Assembly (NCBI GenBank): GCA_009996515.1
Contig: JAACZV010000002.1
Location: 122,118 to 186,117 of the forward strand
Direction of reading: 5' to 3'
From: Comamonadaceae bacterium
GTDB taxonomy: Bacteria > Pseudomonadota > Gammaproteobacteria > Burkholderiales > Burkholderiaceae_C
DNA length: 64,000 nucleotides
Under the pieces are notes generated by a model. The model ran no database searches and had not been told where the DNA came from. It saw only the letters and a list, made by a program, of their open reading frames with translations. This document shows positions 9,924 through 17,503 of this stretch, piece by piece; the stretch's first letter is position 1; each line of letters starts with the position of its first letter. The position numbers were made by a program, and so were the translations under genes.

Positions 9924-11075
9924 TCAGCGCGAACCGAGCAGGCGGGCGTTGTCGGCGCCCAGCGCCGCGCAGCCCCGACCCGGCAGCCGCTGGCCGTCCA
10001 GCTTGATGGGGTTGGCCAGCACCCGGAAGTCCGGGGCGACCGCGTGCGGCAGCGGCTGCAGCATGCCCACGCGTGCGGCGTAGGCATTGTCCAATGCCTG
10101 TGCCAGCGTCAGCACCGGGGCGATGGGCAGCTTGCCGGCCAGTGCCGCCATCCAGTCCGCGCTGCTGCGCTTGGCGAACTCGGCGTCCAGCAGCGCGATC
10201 AGCTCGGCCTTGTGGGCGCGGCGCTGCGCGGCATCGGCGAAGCGCGGCTCGCGCAGCGCCGGCACCGCCAGCTCGGCCAGCAGCGCCTGCCAGAACTTGT
10301 CCGTCATGCACATGACGAACACATGGCCGTCGGCCGTGCCGAAGATCTGGCAGGGCACGGTGGCCGGATGGGCCGAGCGCGGCTGGCGGCCCGTCACATG
10401 GCCGCCGTTCAGGTACCAGGTGGCGGGGTAGGTGAGCTGGAACAGCGCCGTGTCGAACAGGCTGACGTCGACGTCGCGACCCCGGCCCGTCTTCATCGCG
10501 CCAACCAGCGCGGCCAGCAGGCCGGTGGCCAGCGTCACGCCGGTCATGTAGTCCACCATGGACAGGCCCATGCGCGTGGGCGGGCCGTCGGGCTCGCCGG
10601 TCAGGTCCATGAAGCCGGCCTCGGCCTGCATCAGGTAGTCGTAGCCGGGCCAGGCGGCGCGCTCGTTGTCGCGCCCATAGGCCGACAGATGGGCGCAGAC
10701 GATGGACGGCTTGACCGCCTTCAGCGCCTCGTGCGTGAGGCCCAGCTTGGCCGGCTGGTCGCCGCGCAGGTTGTTCAGCACCGCATCGGCGCCGGCCACC
10801 AGGCGCTCGAAGTCGGCGCGGCCCGGCGGGCTCTTCAGGTCCAGCACCACGCTGGCCTTGTTGCGGTTGAAGGTCTGGAAGAACTGGCTGTCGTGCTCGC
10901 CGAGGAAGTGCGGGCCGGTGGCGCGCGACACGTCGCCGCCGCCCGGGCTCTCGATCTTGATGACCTCGGCGCCCAGGTCGGCCAGGTGCATGGATGCGAA
11001 CGGGCCGGCGCCGTACTGCTCCACCGCGAGGATGCGCACGCCCGCCAGCGGCAGGTCTTGGGGCTGGAGGCTCAT
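9924..11075 (-). CDS. CaiB/BaiF (class III) CoA-transferase
   Basis: 383 aa, formyl-CoA-transferase family, moving CoA between a donor acyl-CoA and a free acid. Family signatures are LAVEQYGAGPFASMHLADLG at the N-terminus, NRNKASVVLDLK, and GYDYLMQAEAGFM near residue 130. MGLSMVDYMTG near residue 160 holds the aspartate that forms the acyl-anhydride intermediate in this family. The start ATG overlaps the stop of the acyl-CoA dehydrogenase (ATGA, 11072-11075), so the two are translationally coupled. It is the last gene of the seven-gene leftward operon beginning at 15664 and probably activates an acid substrate of that operon. Confidence 0.92.
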   Translation of the reverse strand: MSLQPQDLPLAGVRILAVEQYGAGPFASMHLADLGAEVIKIESPGGGDVSRATGPHFLGEHDSQFFQTFNRNKASVVLDLKSPPGRADFERLVAGADAVLNNLRGDQPAKLGLTHEALKAVKPSIVCAHLSAYGRDNERAAWPGYDYLMQAEAGFMDLTGEPDGPPTRMGLSMVDYMTGVTLATGLLAALVGAMKTGRGRDVDVSLFDTALFQLTYPATWYLNGGHVTGRQPRSAHPATVPCQIFGTADGHVFVMCMTDKFWQALLAELAVPALREPRFADAAQRRAHKAELIALLDAEFAKRSSADWMAALAGKLPIAPVLTLAQALDNAYAARVGMLQPLPHAVAPDFRVLANPIKLDGQRLPGRGCAALGADNARLLGSR

Positions 11076-12238
11076 ATCGGATGGCGCGCGATCAGCTGCT
11101 TGGCGATGATGGTGCGCAGCACCTCGTTGGTGCCCTCGCCGATGCACATCAGCATGGCGTCGCGGTAGTAGCGCTCGATCTCGTACTCGGTCGAGTAGCT
11201 GTAGCCGCCGAAGATGCGCATGGCCTCGTTGGCGCAGAACACGCCGGCCTCGGAGCCGGCGAACTTGGCCATGGCGGCCTCCAGGTCGCAGCGCTCGCCA
11301 CGGTCGAACTTGCCGGCCGCCTGCTCGATCAGCAGCCTGGCCGCCTCCACCTGCGTGGCCATCTCCGCCAGCTTGAGCTGGATGGCCTGGTGCTCGGCGA
11401 TGGGCTTGCCGAAGCTCTGGCGCTCCTGCGCGTAGCGCAGCGCCAGCTCCAGCGCGCCGACGGCGATGCCGCAGCCGCGCGCGGCCACGTTGATGCGGCC
11501 CAGCTCCAGCCCGCCGGCCACCTGCGCGAAGCCCTTGCCCTCGACGCCACCGATCAGGCGGTCGGCGCTGACGCGGTAGTTGTCGAACACCAGCTCGCAG
11601 GTGTCGATGGCCTTGTAGCCCAGCTTCTTCATCTTGTTGGCGACGACGAAGCCCTCGGTCTTCTCCGCGATCAGCAGGCTCATGCCCTTGTGGCGCGGGT
11701 TGGCGGCCGGATCGGTCTTGACCAGCAGCAGGATGCCGTGGCCGTTCAGGCTGTTGGTGATCCAGGTCTTGGCGCCGTTGACGACGTAATGGTCGCCGTC
11801 CCGAGTCGCCACGGTGCGGATGGCCTGCAGGTCGGTGCCCGCGTTGGGTTCGGTCAGGCCGATGCCGCCACGGAACTCGCCGGTCGCCATGCGCGGCAGG
11901 AACTCGGCCTTCTGCGCCTCGGTGCCGAAGCGCTCGATGGCCGAGGCCATGATGAGGTGGGAGTTGAAGATGCCCGAGGGCGCCATCCAGGCCGATGCCA
12001 CCTTCGTGACGATCTTGGCGTAGGTGCGGGCCGACAGGCCCAGGCCACCCCACTCCTGGCCGATGGTGGCGCCGAACAGGCCCAGCTCCTTCATCTGCTC
12101 GACGAGTTCGTGCGGGTACTCGTCGGCCTGGTCGAACTTGCGCGCGATGGGGCGGACTTCCTTCTCGACCCAGTGCTCGATGCTGTCGAGGATGGCGCGC
12201 TCGTCCTCCTCGTTCCAGCTCTGCTGTGCGTCGCTCAT
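11072..12238 (-). CDS. Acyl-CoA dehydrogenase (about 390 aa type)
   Basis: 388-aa flavoprotein with the classic four-part acyl-CoA dehydrogenase fold: IGLTEPNAGTD near residue 124, KTWITNS near residue 158, and the C-terminal catalytic motif CIGEGTNEV with E368 as the base. ARRLxGG-type signatures are replaced by AMRIFGGYSYS. It introduces a double bond into an acyl-CoA for the adjacent MaoC hydratase. The stop overlaps the CoA-transferase start and its own ATG shares one base with the stop of the MaoC gene (TGATG). Glutaryl-CoA- or isobutyryl-type substrates are possible; not resolved. Confidence 0.92.
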   Translation of the reverse strand: MSDAQQSWNEEDERAILDSIEHWVEKEVRPIARKFDQADEYPHELVEQMKELGLFGATIGQEWGGLGLSARTYAKIVTKVASAWMAPSGIFNSHLIMASAIERFGTEAQKAEFLPRMATGEFRGGIGLTEPNAGTDLQAIRTVATRDGDHYVVNGAKTWITNSLNGHGILLLVKTDPAANPRHKGMSLLIAEKTEGFVVANKMKKLGYKAIDTCELVFDNYRVSADRLIGGVEGKGFAQVAGGLELGRINVAARGCGIAVGALELALRYAQERQSFGKPIAEHQAIQLKLAEMATQVEAARLLIEQAAGKFDRGERCDLEAAMAKFAGSEAGVFCANEAMRIFGGYSYSTEYEIERYYRDAMLMCIGEGTNEVLRTIIAKQLIARHPI

Positions 12239-12756
12239 CAGTAGCCCACCTTGTCTTCCACGCTGTGGCCCTGGCGGGCGATCAGCATCGTGCGGGTGAA
12301 GTGGCAGACGACCTTGCCGTGCTGGTTGAAGCCGGTGGTCTTGACGGTGACGATGCCGGCGCCGGGGCGGCTGGCGGACTCGCGCTTCTCCAGCACCTCG
12401 GACTCCGCGGTCAGCGTGTCGCCGGCGAACAGCGGGTGGGTCATCTTGATGTCGCCCCAGCCCAGGTTGGCGATGGCCTTCTGCGACACGTCGGTCACGC
12501 TCATGCCCACCATCAGCGCGACGGTGAACGGCGAGCAGACGATGCACTTGCCGAACTCCGAGGCCTTGGCGTACTCGGCGTCGAAGTGCATGGGGTGGGT
12601 GTTCATCGTCAGCAGCGTGAACCAGGTGTTGTCCGTCTCGGTGATGGTGCGGCCGGGGCGGTGCTCGTAGATGTCGCCGACCTTGAATTCCTCGTAGTGG
12701 CGGCCAAAGGTTTCGCGGTAGCGGTTGTCGCCGACGGTCTTGATGTTCTGAACCAT
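12238..12756 (-). CDS. MaoC-type enoyl-CoA hydratase (mesaconyl-CoA hydratase-like)
   Basis: 172-aa hotdog hydratase. The active-site segment is TMNTHPMHFDAEYA near residues 50-63; H57 is in the catalytic histidine position and N52 occupies the place of the usual aspartate, as in several mesaconyl-CoA-hydratase-like proteins. The ATG at 12756 is preferred over the ATG at 12801 (which overlaps the upstream stop) because TTTGGAGC lies at good spacing in front of it. Together with the neighbouring CitE-type lyase this suggests hydration of a methylated enoyl-CoA to a beta-hydroxyacyl-CoA that is then cleaved. That pairing is known for mesaconyl-CoA/beta-methylmalyl-CoA; its use here is inferred. 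Confidence 0.85.
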   Translation of the reverse strand: MVQNIKTVGDNRYRETFGRHYEEFKVGDIYEHRPGRTITETDNTWFTLLTMNTHPMHFDAEYAKASEFGKCIVCSPFTVALMVGMSVTDVSQKAIANLGWGDIKMTHPLFAGDTLTAESEVLEKRESASRPGAGIVTVKTTGFNQHGKVVCHFTRTMLIARQGHSVEDKVGY

Positions 12757-12797
12757 GTGTATTGCTCCAAAGATGTTCGTGTTCGTGGGGGAGTCGT

Positions 12798-13619
12798 TCA
12801 TTCGCCGGCGCGGCGCAGCACGCGCTGCGCGGCCAGCATCACGGGGCGGTCGATGAGGCGGCCGTCCAGCAGCGCCGCGGCGGTGCCGTCGGCGCAGGCG
12901 GCGACGACGCGGCGCGCGCGCGCCAGCACGGCCTCGGCAGGCATCAGGCCTGCATGGACGGGCGCCACTTGCGAGGGGTGGATCAGCGCCTTGGCGGTGA
13001 AGCCCAGCGCGGCGACGCGGGCCGTCTCGGCCTGTGCGCCGGCGGCGTCGGCCACGTCCAGCCAGGGCACGTCGATGACGGCCACGCCGGCCTGCGCGGC
13101 GGCCGCCACCAGCGCCTGGCGGGCCGCCAGCAGCGGCTCCCAGGCGAAGTCGCAGCCCAGCTCGGCGGCCAGGTCGGCGCCGCCCAGCATCAGCGCCTGG
13201 ACCTGCGGCACCGAGGCCATGTCGGCCGCATGGGCCAGGCCTTGCGGGCTTTCGATCAGCGCGATCAGCGGCACGCCGGGCAGCAGGCCGGCCAGCAGCT
13301 GCAGCTCATGCGCGCATTCGGCCTTGGCCAGCATGACGAAGGCCGGCGGCGTGCCGGTAGCGTCCAGCAGCGCGACGAGGTCGCGCGGGTTGTCGGGGCT
13401 GGCGAAGCGGTTGATGCGCAGGCCGTAGCGGTGCTTGCCGGGCTGGGCGCCGATGAAGGCCAGTGCGTCGGCACGGGCCTGCGGGCGCGCGGCCGGGGCG
13501 ACGGCGTCCTCCAGGTCGATGCAGACCAGGTCGGCGCCGGCGGCGCCGGCCTTGACGTAGCGCTCGGGCCGGTCGCCCGGCACGAACAGCAGCGAGCGTG
13601 CGCTGGCGAGCGCACTCAT
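12798..13619 (-). CDS. CitE-like HpcH/HpaI-family C-C lyase (malyl-CoA or citramalyl-CoA lyase-like)
   Basis: 273 aa, TIM-barrel aldolase of the citrate-lyase beta family. It starts ARSLLFVPGDRPERYVKA and has DLVCIDLEDAV near residue 30, the glutamate of LIALIESPQGL near residue 120, and LMLGGADLAAELG near residue 142 carrying the Mg-binding aspartate. These enzymes cleave or form beta-hydroxyacyl-CoA thioesters (malyl-, methylmalyl-, citramalyl-CoA) to acetyl- or propionyl-CoA plus a 2-oxoacid. It lies between a MaoC hydratase and a NodB-fold hydrolase with ATGA coupling at 13616-13619. Exact substrate not determined. Confidence 0.88.
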   Translation of the reverse strand: MSALASARSLLFVPGDRPERYVKAGAAGADLVCIDLEDAVAPAARPQARADALAFIGAQPGKHRYGLRINRFASPDNPRDLVALLDATGTPPAFVMLAKAECAHELQLLAGLLPGVPLIALIESPQGLAHAADMASVPQVQALMLGGADLAAELGCDFAWEPLLAARQALVAAAAQAGVAVIDVPWLDVADAAGAQAETARVAALGFTAKALIHPSQVAPVHAGLMPAEAVLARARRVVAACADGTAAALLDGRLIDRPVMLAAQRVLRRAGE

Positions 13620-14497
13620 GCCTGCACCCGGGGCTGCACGGCAGCGGCGAAATGCTCGGCGATGGCGCGGCGCGTCGTCACCCAGACGCCGCTGGCCCGG
13701 CCCACATGCTCGAAGAAGCGCTGCAGCGCCCAGATGCGGCCAGGGCGGCCGATGATGCGCAGGTGCAGGCCCAGCGACATCATGCGCGGCTGCTCGGCGG
13801 TCTGTGCCTCGGCCAGCATCACGTCGAAGGTGTCGCAGGCGTACTTCAGCCACATGTCGGGCGTGTAGGCCGGCGAGACCCACATCTTCATGTCGTTGGA
13901 GTCCAGCGCATAGGGCACGATGACCATGGGCCGGTCCGAGCCGGGCACGGCGTCCCAGAACGGCGTGTCGGCGCTGTAGTCGTCCATGTGGTAGCGGAAG
14001 CCCTCTTCCTGCAGCAGGCGGCGCGTGTGCTCGGTGTGCAGATAGCGCGACAGCCAGCCCACCGGGCGGGTGCCGGTGGTCGCCTCGAGGCTGTCGGCGG
14101 CGCGGCGGATGAAGTCGCGCTCGGCGTCTTCGTTCAGGCGGAACTGGTGGATCCAGCGGTAGCCATGCGAGCAGGCCTCGTCGCCGCGCGCCTGGATGAT
14201 GCGGCCCAGTTCGGGCGCCACTTCCAGCGACTGGGCGGCGGCCGTCCAGGTGGCGCGGATGCCATGGTCGTCCAGCAGCTTGACGATGCGGCGCGCGCCT
14301 TCCTTGATGCCGTACTGGTAGTTCGATTCGTTGCCGTGCATGCGAATCGGCTTCTTCATGACGACGCCCAGCTCGTCCACCGGCTCGGGGAAGGGGTCGC
14401 CCTTGGCGATGCTGTATTCGGAGCCTTCCTCGACGTTGACGACGATGGACAGGGCCAGCTTGGCCCCGTCGGGCCAGTTCCAGTGGGTGGTGCTCAT
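13616..14497 (-). CDS. NodB-fold hydrolase of the PuuE/cyclic-imidase type
   Basis: 293 aa, polysaccharide-deacetylase (NodB) fold but of the branch acting on cyclic ureides and imides. The first motif is VNVEEGSEYS (like the VNYEEGGE of PuuE allantoinase) instead of TFDDG, and the second is ACSHGYRWIHQF near residue 110. Members include PuuE allantoinase and bacterial cyclic-imide hydrolases of nearly identical length. I infer ring opening of a cyclic amide/imide; a true carbohydrate deacetylase is unlikely in an operon with CoA enzymes. It shares ATGA with the CitE-like gene. Two further NodB-fold genes lie in the divergent operon. Confidence 0.8.
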   Translation of the reverse strand: MSTTHWNWPDGAKLALSIVVNVEEGSEYSIAKGDPFPEPVDELGVVMKKPIRMHGNESNYQYGIKEGARRIVKLLDDHGIRATWTAAAQSLEVAPELGRIIQARGDEACSHGYRWIHQFRLNEDAERDFIRRAADSLEATTGTRPVGWLSRYLHTEHTRRLLQEEGFRYHMDDYSADTPFWDAVPGSDRPMVIVPYALDSNDMKMWVSPAYTPDMWLKYACDTFDVMLAEAQTAEQPRMMSLGLHLRIIGRPGRIWALQRFFEHVGRASGVWVTTRRAIAEHFAAAVQPRVQA

Positions 14498-14504
14498 GCG
14501 GTTC

Positions 14505-15347
14505 TCAGTGGTATTCCTCGCCGCCGGAGACGTTCATGGCTTCCCCGGTGATGTACTGCGCCTGCTCCGAGCACAGGAAGGCGCAGGCGTTGGCGATGTC
14601 GGAAGGCAGGCCGGTGCGGCCCAGCGGGATGCGGGCCGCCATGTCGGCCAGGTACTGCTCCACGCTCTTGCCCTGCGCCTGGGCGAAGTGGGCGTTCTGC
14701 CAGGCGCCCAGGCCGGTGGTGACGTGGTTGGGGCAGACGGCGTTGACCGTGATGCCATGCGCCGCCAGCTCGATGGCGGCCACGCGCGTCAGGCCCACCA
14801 GGCCGTGCTTGGACGAGCAGTAGGCCGAGGCCTGCGGGAAGGCGGACTTGGCGGCCTGGCTGGCGATGTTGACGATGCGTCCGCCGCGGCCCTGCGCGAT
14901 GAAGCGCCTGGCCACGACCTGCGTGGCGGCGAACACGCCGCGCAGGTTCACGCCCAGCACCGTGTCCCATTCCGCCAGGCTCATCTCGACGATGGGCTTC
15001 ATCAGATAGCCCACGCCGGCGTTGTTGACGAGGATGTCGACGCCGCCCAGCTGGCGCTCGGTCTCGGTCACCAGGTGCTCGACGGCGTCGCCGTCCAGCA
15101 TGTTGCAGGGCAGGGCGATGGCCTCGCCGCCGGCGGCGCGGATGTCGCCGGCCACGGCGTTCATCTCGTCGCTCGCGCCGATGGCGCCGGCCGGCAGATG
15201 CGGGCCGGCGGCGGCGCCGATGTCGGCGATGACCACGCGTGCGCCCTCGGCAGCCAGGCGCGCGGCGATGGCCGCGCCCAGGCCGCCGCGGCGGCCGGCG
15301 CCCGTGACGATGGCCACCTTGCCTTGCAGATCGGGGTACTGGCTCAT
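14505..15347 (-). CDS. Short-chain dehydrogenase/reductase
   Basis: 280-aa classical SDR: TGAGRRGGLGAAIA near residues 16-29 (NAD(P) binding), DIG, NNAGVGYL near residue 106, catalytic S and Y-x3-K in ASAYCSSKHG near residues 174-182, and a C-terminal QYITGEAMNVSGG. The slightly enlarged cofactor loop (two extra glycines) is unusual but seen in family members. Second gene of the leftward operon, 11 bp behind the REDY-like gene. It probably interconverts a hydroxy and an oxo group of the cluster substrate. Confidence 0.9.
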   Translation of the reverse strand: MSQYPDLQGKVAIVTGAGRRGGLGAAIAARLAAEGARVVIADIGAAAGPHLPAGAIGASDEMNAVAGDIRAAGGEAIALPCNMLDGDAVEHLVTETERQLGGVDILVNNAGVGYLMKPIVEMSLAEWDTVLGVNLRGVFAATQVVARRFIAQGRGGRIVNIASQAAKSAFPQASAYCSSKHGLVGLTRVAAIELAAHGITVNAVCPNHVTTGLGAWQNAHFAQAQGKSVEQYLADMAARIPLGRTGLPSDIANACAFLCSEQAQYITGEAMNVSGGEEYH

Positions 15348-15358
15348 GGCGGCGGCCC

Positions 15359-15664
15359 TCAGAGGGACTCGGTGACGATGAACAGCGGCGCGTCGGCGAA
15401 GGCCTGGAAGCGCTTCGACACCTCTTGCATCGTGGGCGTGGCGATGTCCGCGCCCAGCTGCTGCATGTCGCGCACCCTCAGGATCTCGACGTACTGGTAG
15501 GGCGACTCGCCGCCGCCCAGCACGCCCGAGGCGCGCAACACCTCGAACTTCTCGATGGAGGGCAGGGCGCCCGCCGTCGGCAGGTCGACCTCGCGGGCCC
15601 ATTGCTCGTAGGCCTCGCGCTGCTGGGGATTCTTCAGGTTGAAGAGAACGATCAGGGTGGTCAT
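15359..15664 (-). CDS. REDY-like (HapK-type) small alpha/beta-barrel protein
   Basis: 101 aa, resembling the small dimeric ferredoxin-like-barrel proteins annotated as REDY-like/HapK: MTTLIVLFNLK start, YEQWAREVDLPT near residue 19, SPYQYVEILRVRDM near residue 54, and the ending FADAPLFIVTESL. In this fold two monomers form a hydrophobic ligand pocket; HapK-like proteins occur in prodigiosin-type and other secondary pathways, mostly uncharacterised. First gene of the leftward operon, 27 bp from the transcription start region predicted at the operator 15686-15699. Confidence 0.72.
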   Translation of the reverse strand: MTTLIVLFNLKNPQQREAYEQWAREVDLPTAGALPSIEKFEVLRASGVLGGGESPYQYVEILRVRDMQQLGADIATPTMQEVSKRFQAFADAPLFIVTESL

Positions 15665-15685
15665 CCAGGCCTCATGCCAAGAATT

Positions 15686-15699
15686 GTTGTCCGGACAAC
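15686..15699. promoter_or_regulatory. Operator site 2 (perfect 14-bp palindrome)
   Basis: GTTGTCCGGACAAC is a perfect palindrome containing the cluster operator core TTGTCCGGACAA (15687-15698). It overlaps the last bases of the minus-strand -10 box and covers the expected transcription start of the leftward operon, the position expected for a repressor. Confidence 0.85.
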
Positions 15700-15725
15700 T
15701 ATAGCGACGAATGAAGGCTTGTCAA
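15698..15725 (-). promoter_or_regulatory. Sigma70 promoter of the leftward REDY-to-CoA-transferase operon
   Basis: On the minus strand TTGACA (15725-15720, exact consensus) is followed by a 16-bp spacer and TATAGT (15703-15698, 5 of 6). The operator palindrome 15686-15699 begins inside the -10 box. The predicted start site is near 15691, about 27 bp before the ATG at 15664. Confidence 0.8.
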
Positions 15726-15741
15726 TCTATTGGGGATCTTG

Positions 15742-15770
15742 TTGATCCACTGTCGAATGCAGGTCAAATT
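15742..15770 (+). promoter_or_regulatory. Candidate sigma70 promoter of the rightward methyltransferase operon
   Basis: TTGATC (15742-15747), 17-bp spacer, CAAATT (15765-15770), a weak -10. The operator copy at 15770-15781 begins at its last base, the same layout as at 34624 and at the divergent minus-strand promoter, which supports the call. Confidence 0.5.
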
Positions 15771-15781
15771 TGTACGAACAA
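15770..15781. promoter_or_regulatory. Operator site 3 (TTGTACGAACAA)
   Basis: One mismatch to TTGTMCGKACAA. It lies at the predicted start region of the rightward operon whose first ATG is at 15867. Confidence 0.65.
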
Positions 15782-15798
15782 CTGTTGCCATGGTGAAG

Positions 15799-15810
15799 TT
15801 GTCCGGATAT
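15799..15810. promoter_or_regulatory. Operator site 4, degenerate half (TTGTCCGGATAT)
   Basis: Left arm and centre match the operator; the right arm is degenerate. It lies 29 bp downstream of site 3, nearly three helical turns, so cooperative binding is possible. Confidence 0.5.
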
Positions 15811-15866
15811 TCTTTTGCGGCCGGTCGCGCGATAGGCGACCTTCATCAACCACGAGGACGGCTTCC

Positions 15867-17084
15867 ATGAGCAGATCCGACGCCCCCCAGCCCAGCTGGC
15901 GCCAGCTGGGCCAGCACGCGGTGTTTCCCAAGGCCACGCATGACGAGGTGGCGCGCTTCGACTTCCTGATGCGGCTCAACATGCACCTGTCGCAGGCGGT
16001 GCTGCCCGGCGTCAAGCTGGCGTACGAGTCGCGCGTCAAGCCTGCCTTCGTCGCCGCCCATGGCCGCGAGCCGGCCGACCGCCACGAGGTCAGGCGCGCG
16101 ATGCAGAAGGACCTGCACTACCAGCTGTGGAGTGCGCTGCGCCGCAACACCATGGAGCAGCGCCAGCAGGCCGGCCGCAGCATCGTCTACCGCCAGCTGG
16201 GCGCGCTGCGCGATGCGGCCGACCAGCTCAACGACGGGGCCGCCACGCTGAAGCTGGACCCGGCGATCCGCTCACCGCGCTACGCCACGGCCGTGGACAT
16301 CCACTGCATGCCCGGCAACTACCACACCGAGGAGGTGCCGCGCGACATCGGCGCCGGCGCCAACTACGACGCCGGCCTGTTCATCACGACCGCCGGCGCA
16401 CTGGGCAGCTACTCGGACGGCGGCGGCCAGGCGTTGGTGGACTGGCTGAGGCAGAACCGCCCCGACTTCAAGCCGCGCCGCATCCTGGACATCGGCTGCA
16501 CCATCGGCCACAACGCCGTGCCGCTGGCCCAGGCCTTTCCGGACGCGCAGGTCGTCGCCATCGACACCGCCACGCCGGTGCTGCGCTACGGCCATGCGCG
16601 CGCGCGCTCGCTGGGCGTGCACAACATCGAGTTCCGCCAGGCCAGCGGAGAGGCCGTACCGGCCGGCGACGGCGAGTTCGACCTCGTCACCACGGCCATG
16701 TTCTGGCACGAGACCAGCAGCACCGCGATGCCGCGAATCATGAAGGAGATCCACCGCGTGCTGAAGCCGGGCGGCCTGACGCTGCACCTGGAGCAGCCTC
16801 AGTACGCCGGCATGGCCCCGTTCGAGGCCTTCATGCGCGACTGGGACGCCTACAACAACAACGAGCCGTTCTGGACCGCGATGCACGAGGTGGACCTGGA
16901 CGCGCTGGTGGTCAACAGCGGCTTCCCCAAGGGCGCCTACTTTGAAACCACGATGCAGGCCAAGGTCGACCGCCGCCTGTTCCCCGCGCCCACCGGCACC
17001 GAGGCCGGTTCCCAGGAGGACTACGGCCGCACGCCGCGCTGGACCGCCTTCGGCGCACAGAAGCCTCAGGAGGCCCGCGCATGA
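15867..17084 (+). CDS. SAM-dependent class I methyltransferase with an N-terminal extension
   Basis: 405 aa. The C-terminal 220 residues are a Rossmann methyltransferase: ILDIGCTIGHNAVPLA near residue 208 (motif I), VVAIDTATPVLRYGHARA near residue 228, GEFDLVTTAMFWHE, and KEIHRVLKPGG near residue 295. The N-terminal 190 residues are mainly helical and not assigned. The ATG at 15867 is preceded by CGAGGACGG; an upstream in-frame ATG at 15711 is rejected because it would put the operators inside the coding region. First gene of the rightward operon, ending in an ATGA overlap with the next gene. Acceptor unknown. Confidence 0.85.
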   Translation: MSRSDAPQPSWRQLGQHAVFPKATHDEVARFDFLMRLNMHLSQAVLPGVKLAYESRVKPAFVAAHGREPADRHEVRRAMQKDLHYQLWSALRRNTMEQRQQAGRSIVYRQLGALRDAADQLNDGAATLKLDPAIRSPRYATAVDIHCMPGNYHTEEVPRDIGAGANYDAGLFITTAGALGSYSDGGGQALVDWLRQNRPDFKPRRILDIGCTIGHNAVPLAQAFPDAQVVAIDTATPVLRYGHARARSLGVHNIEFRQASGEAVPAGDGEFDLVTTAMFWHETSSTAMPRIMKEIHRVLKPGGLTLHLEQPQYAGMAPFEAFMRDWDAYNNNEPFWTAMHEVDLDALVVNSGFPKGAYFETTMQAKVDRRLFPAPTGTEAGSQEDYGRTPRWTAFGAQKPQEARA

Positions 17085-17476
17085 GCACGACCGACACCAC
17101 GCTGCCGCAACCCGACGAGATCGACCCCGTCGTCCTCGCCAACCGTCGCGCCAAGGGCAAGCGACCGAACTTCCTGGACGACCCGGCCGTCGAGCGCGTG
17201 ATGTCCATCGCGATGGCGGTGGCCGGCGAGCTGGCCGTGGCGCGCGAGCGCATGGACACGCTGGAGCGCGTGCTGATCCAGCAGGGCGTGATGCCGGCCG
17301 ACGCGATCGAGGCCTATGTGCCGGACGCCGAGGCGCAGGCTGCGCGCAACCAGTGGGGCCGCGAGTACATCGCCCGTGTGCTGCGCATGCTGGAGCAGGA
17401 CGTGCAGGCCATGAACGGCCCGCAAGACCCGGCGCTGGAGCAGGTCATCGCCGAGCTGCGCGACATCGGCCGCTGA
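17081..17476 (+). CDS. Small conserved-looking helical protein, unknown
   Basis: 131 aa, not recognised. It is cytoplasmic in character, acidic and rich in alpha-helix, with a central segment AMAVAGELAVARERMDTLERVL that could form a coiled coil. Its ATG overlaps the methyltransferase stop (17081-17084), indicating coupled translation and perhaps a subunit or partner of the methyltransferase. No signal peptide or metal motif. Confidence 0.8.
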   Translation: MSTTDTTLPQPDEIDPVVLANRRAKGKRPNFLDDPAVERVMSIAMAVAGELAVARERMDTLERVLIQQGVMPADAIEAYVPDAEAQAARNQWGREYIARVLRMLEQDVQAMNGPQDPALEQVIAELRDIGR

Positions 17477-17503
17477 TCACACGGAGCAGAGAGGGATACG
17501 ACC

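Noticed and set aside
12757-12801. Upstream ATG at 12801 for the MaoC gene
   Set aside because: It would extend the protein by 15 residues not typical of the family; GGAGC lies at proper distance from the ATG at 12756.
15801-15818. A possible second -24/-12 element (CCGGATATTCTTTTGC) in the 15.8-kb promoter region
   Set aside because: GG and GC are 12 bp apart but the -24 block lacks TGGCA; too weak to call next to the good sigma70-like arrangement.
15711-15866. Upstream start at 15711 for the methyltransferase
   Set aside because: It would put two operators and the predicted promoter inside the coding region; the ATG at 15867 has a ribosome site.
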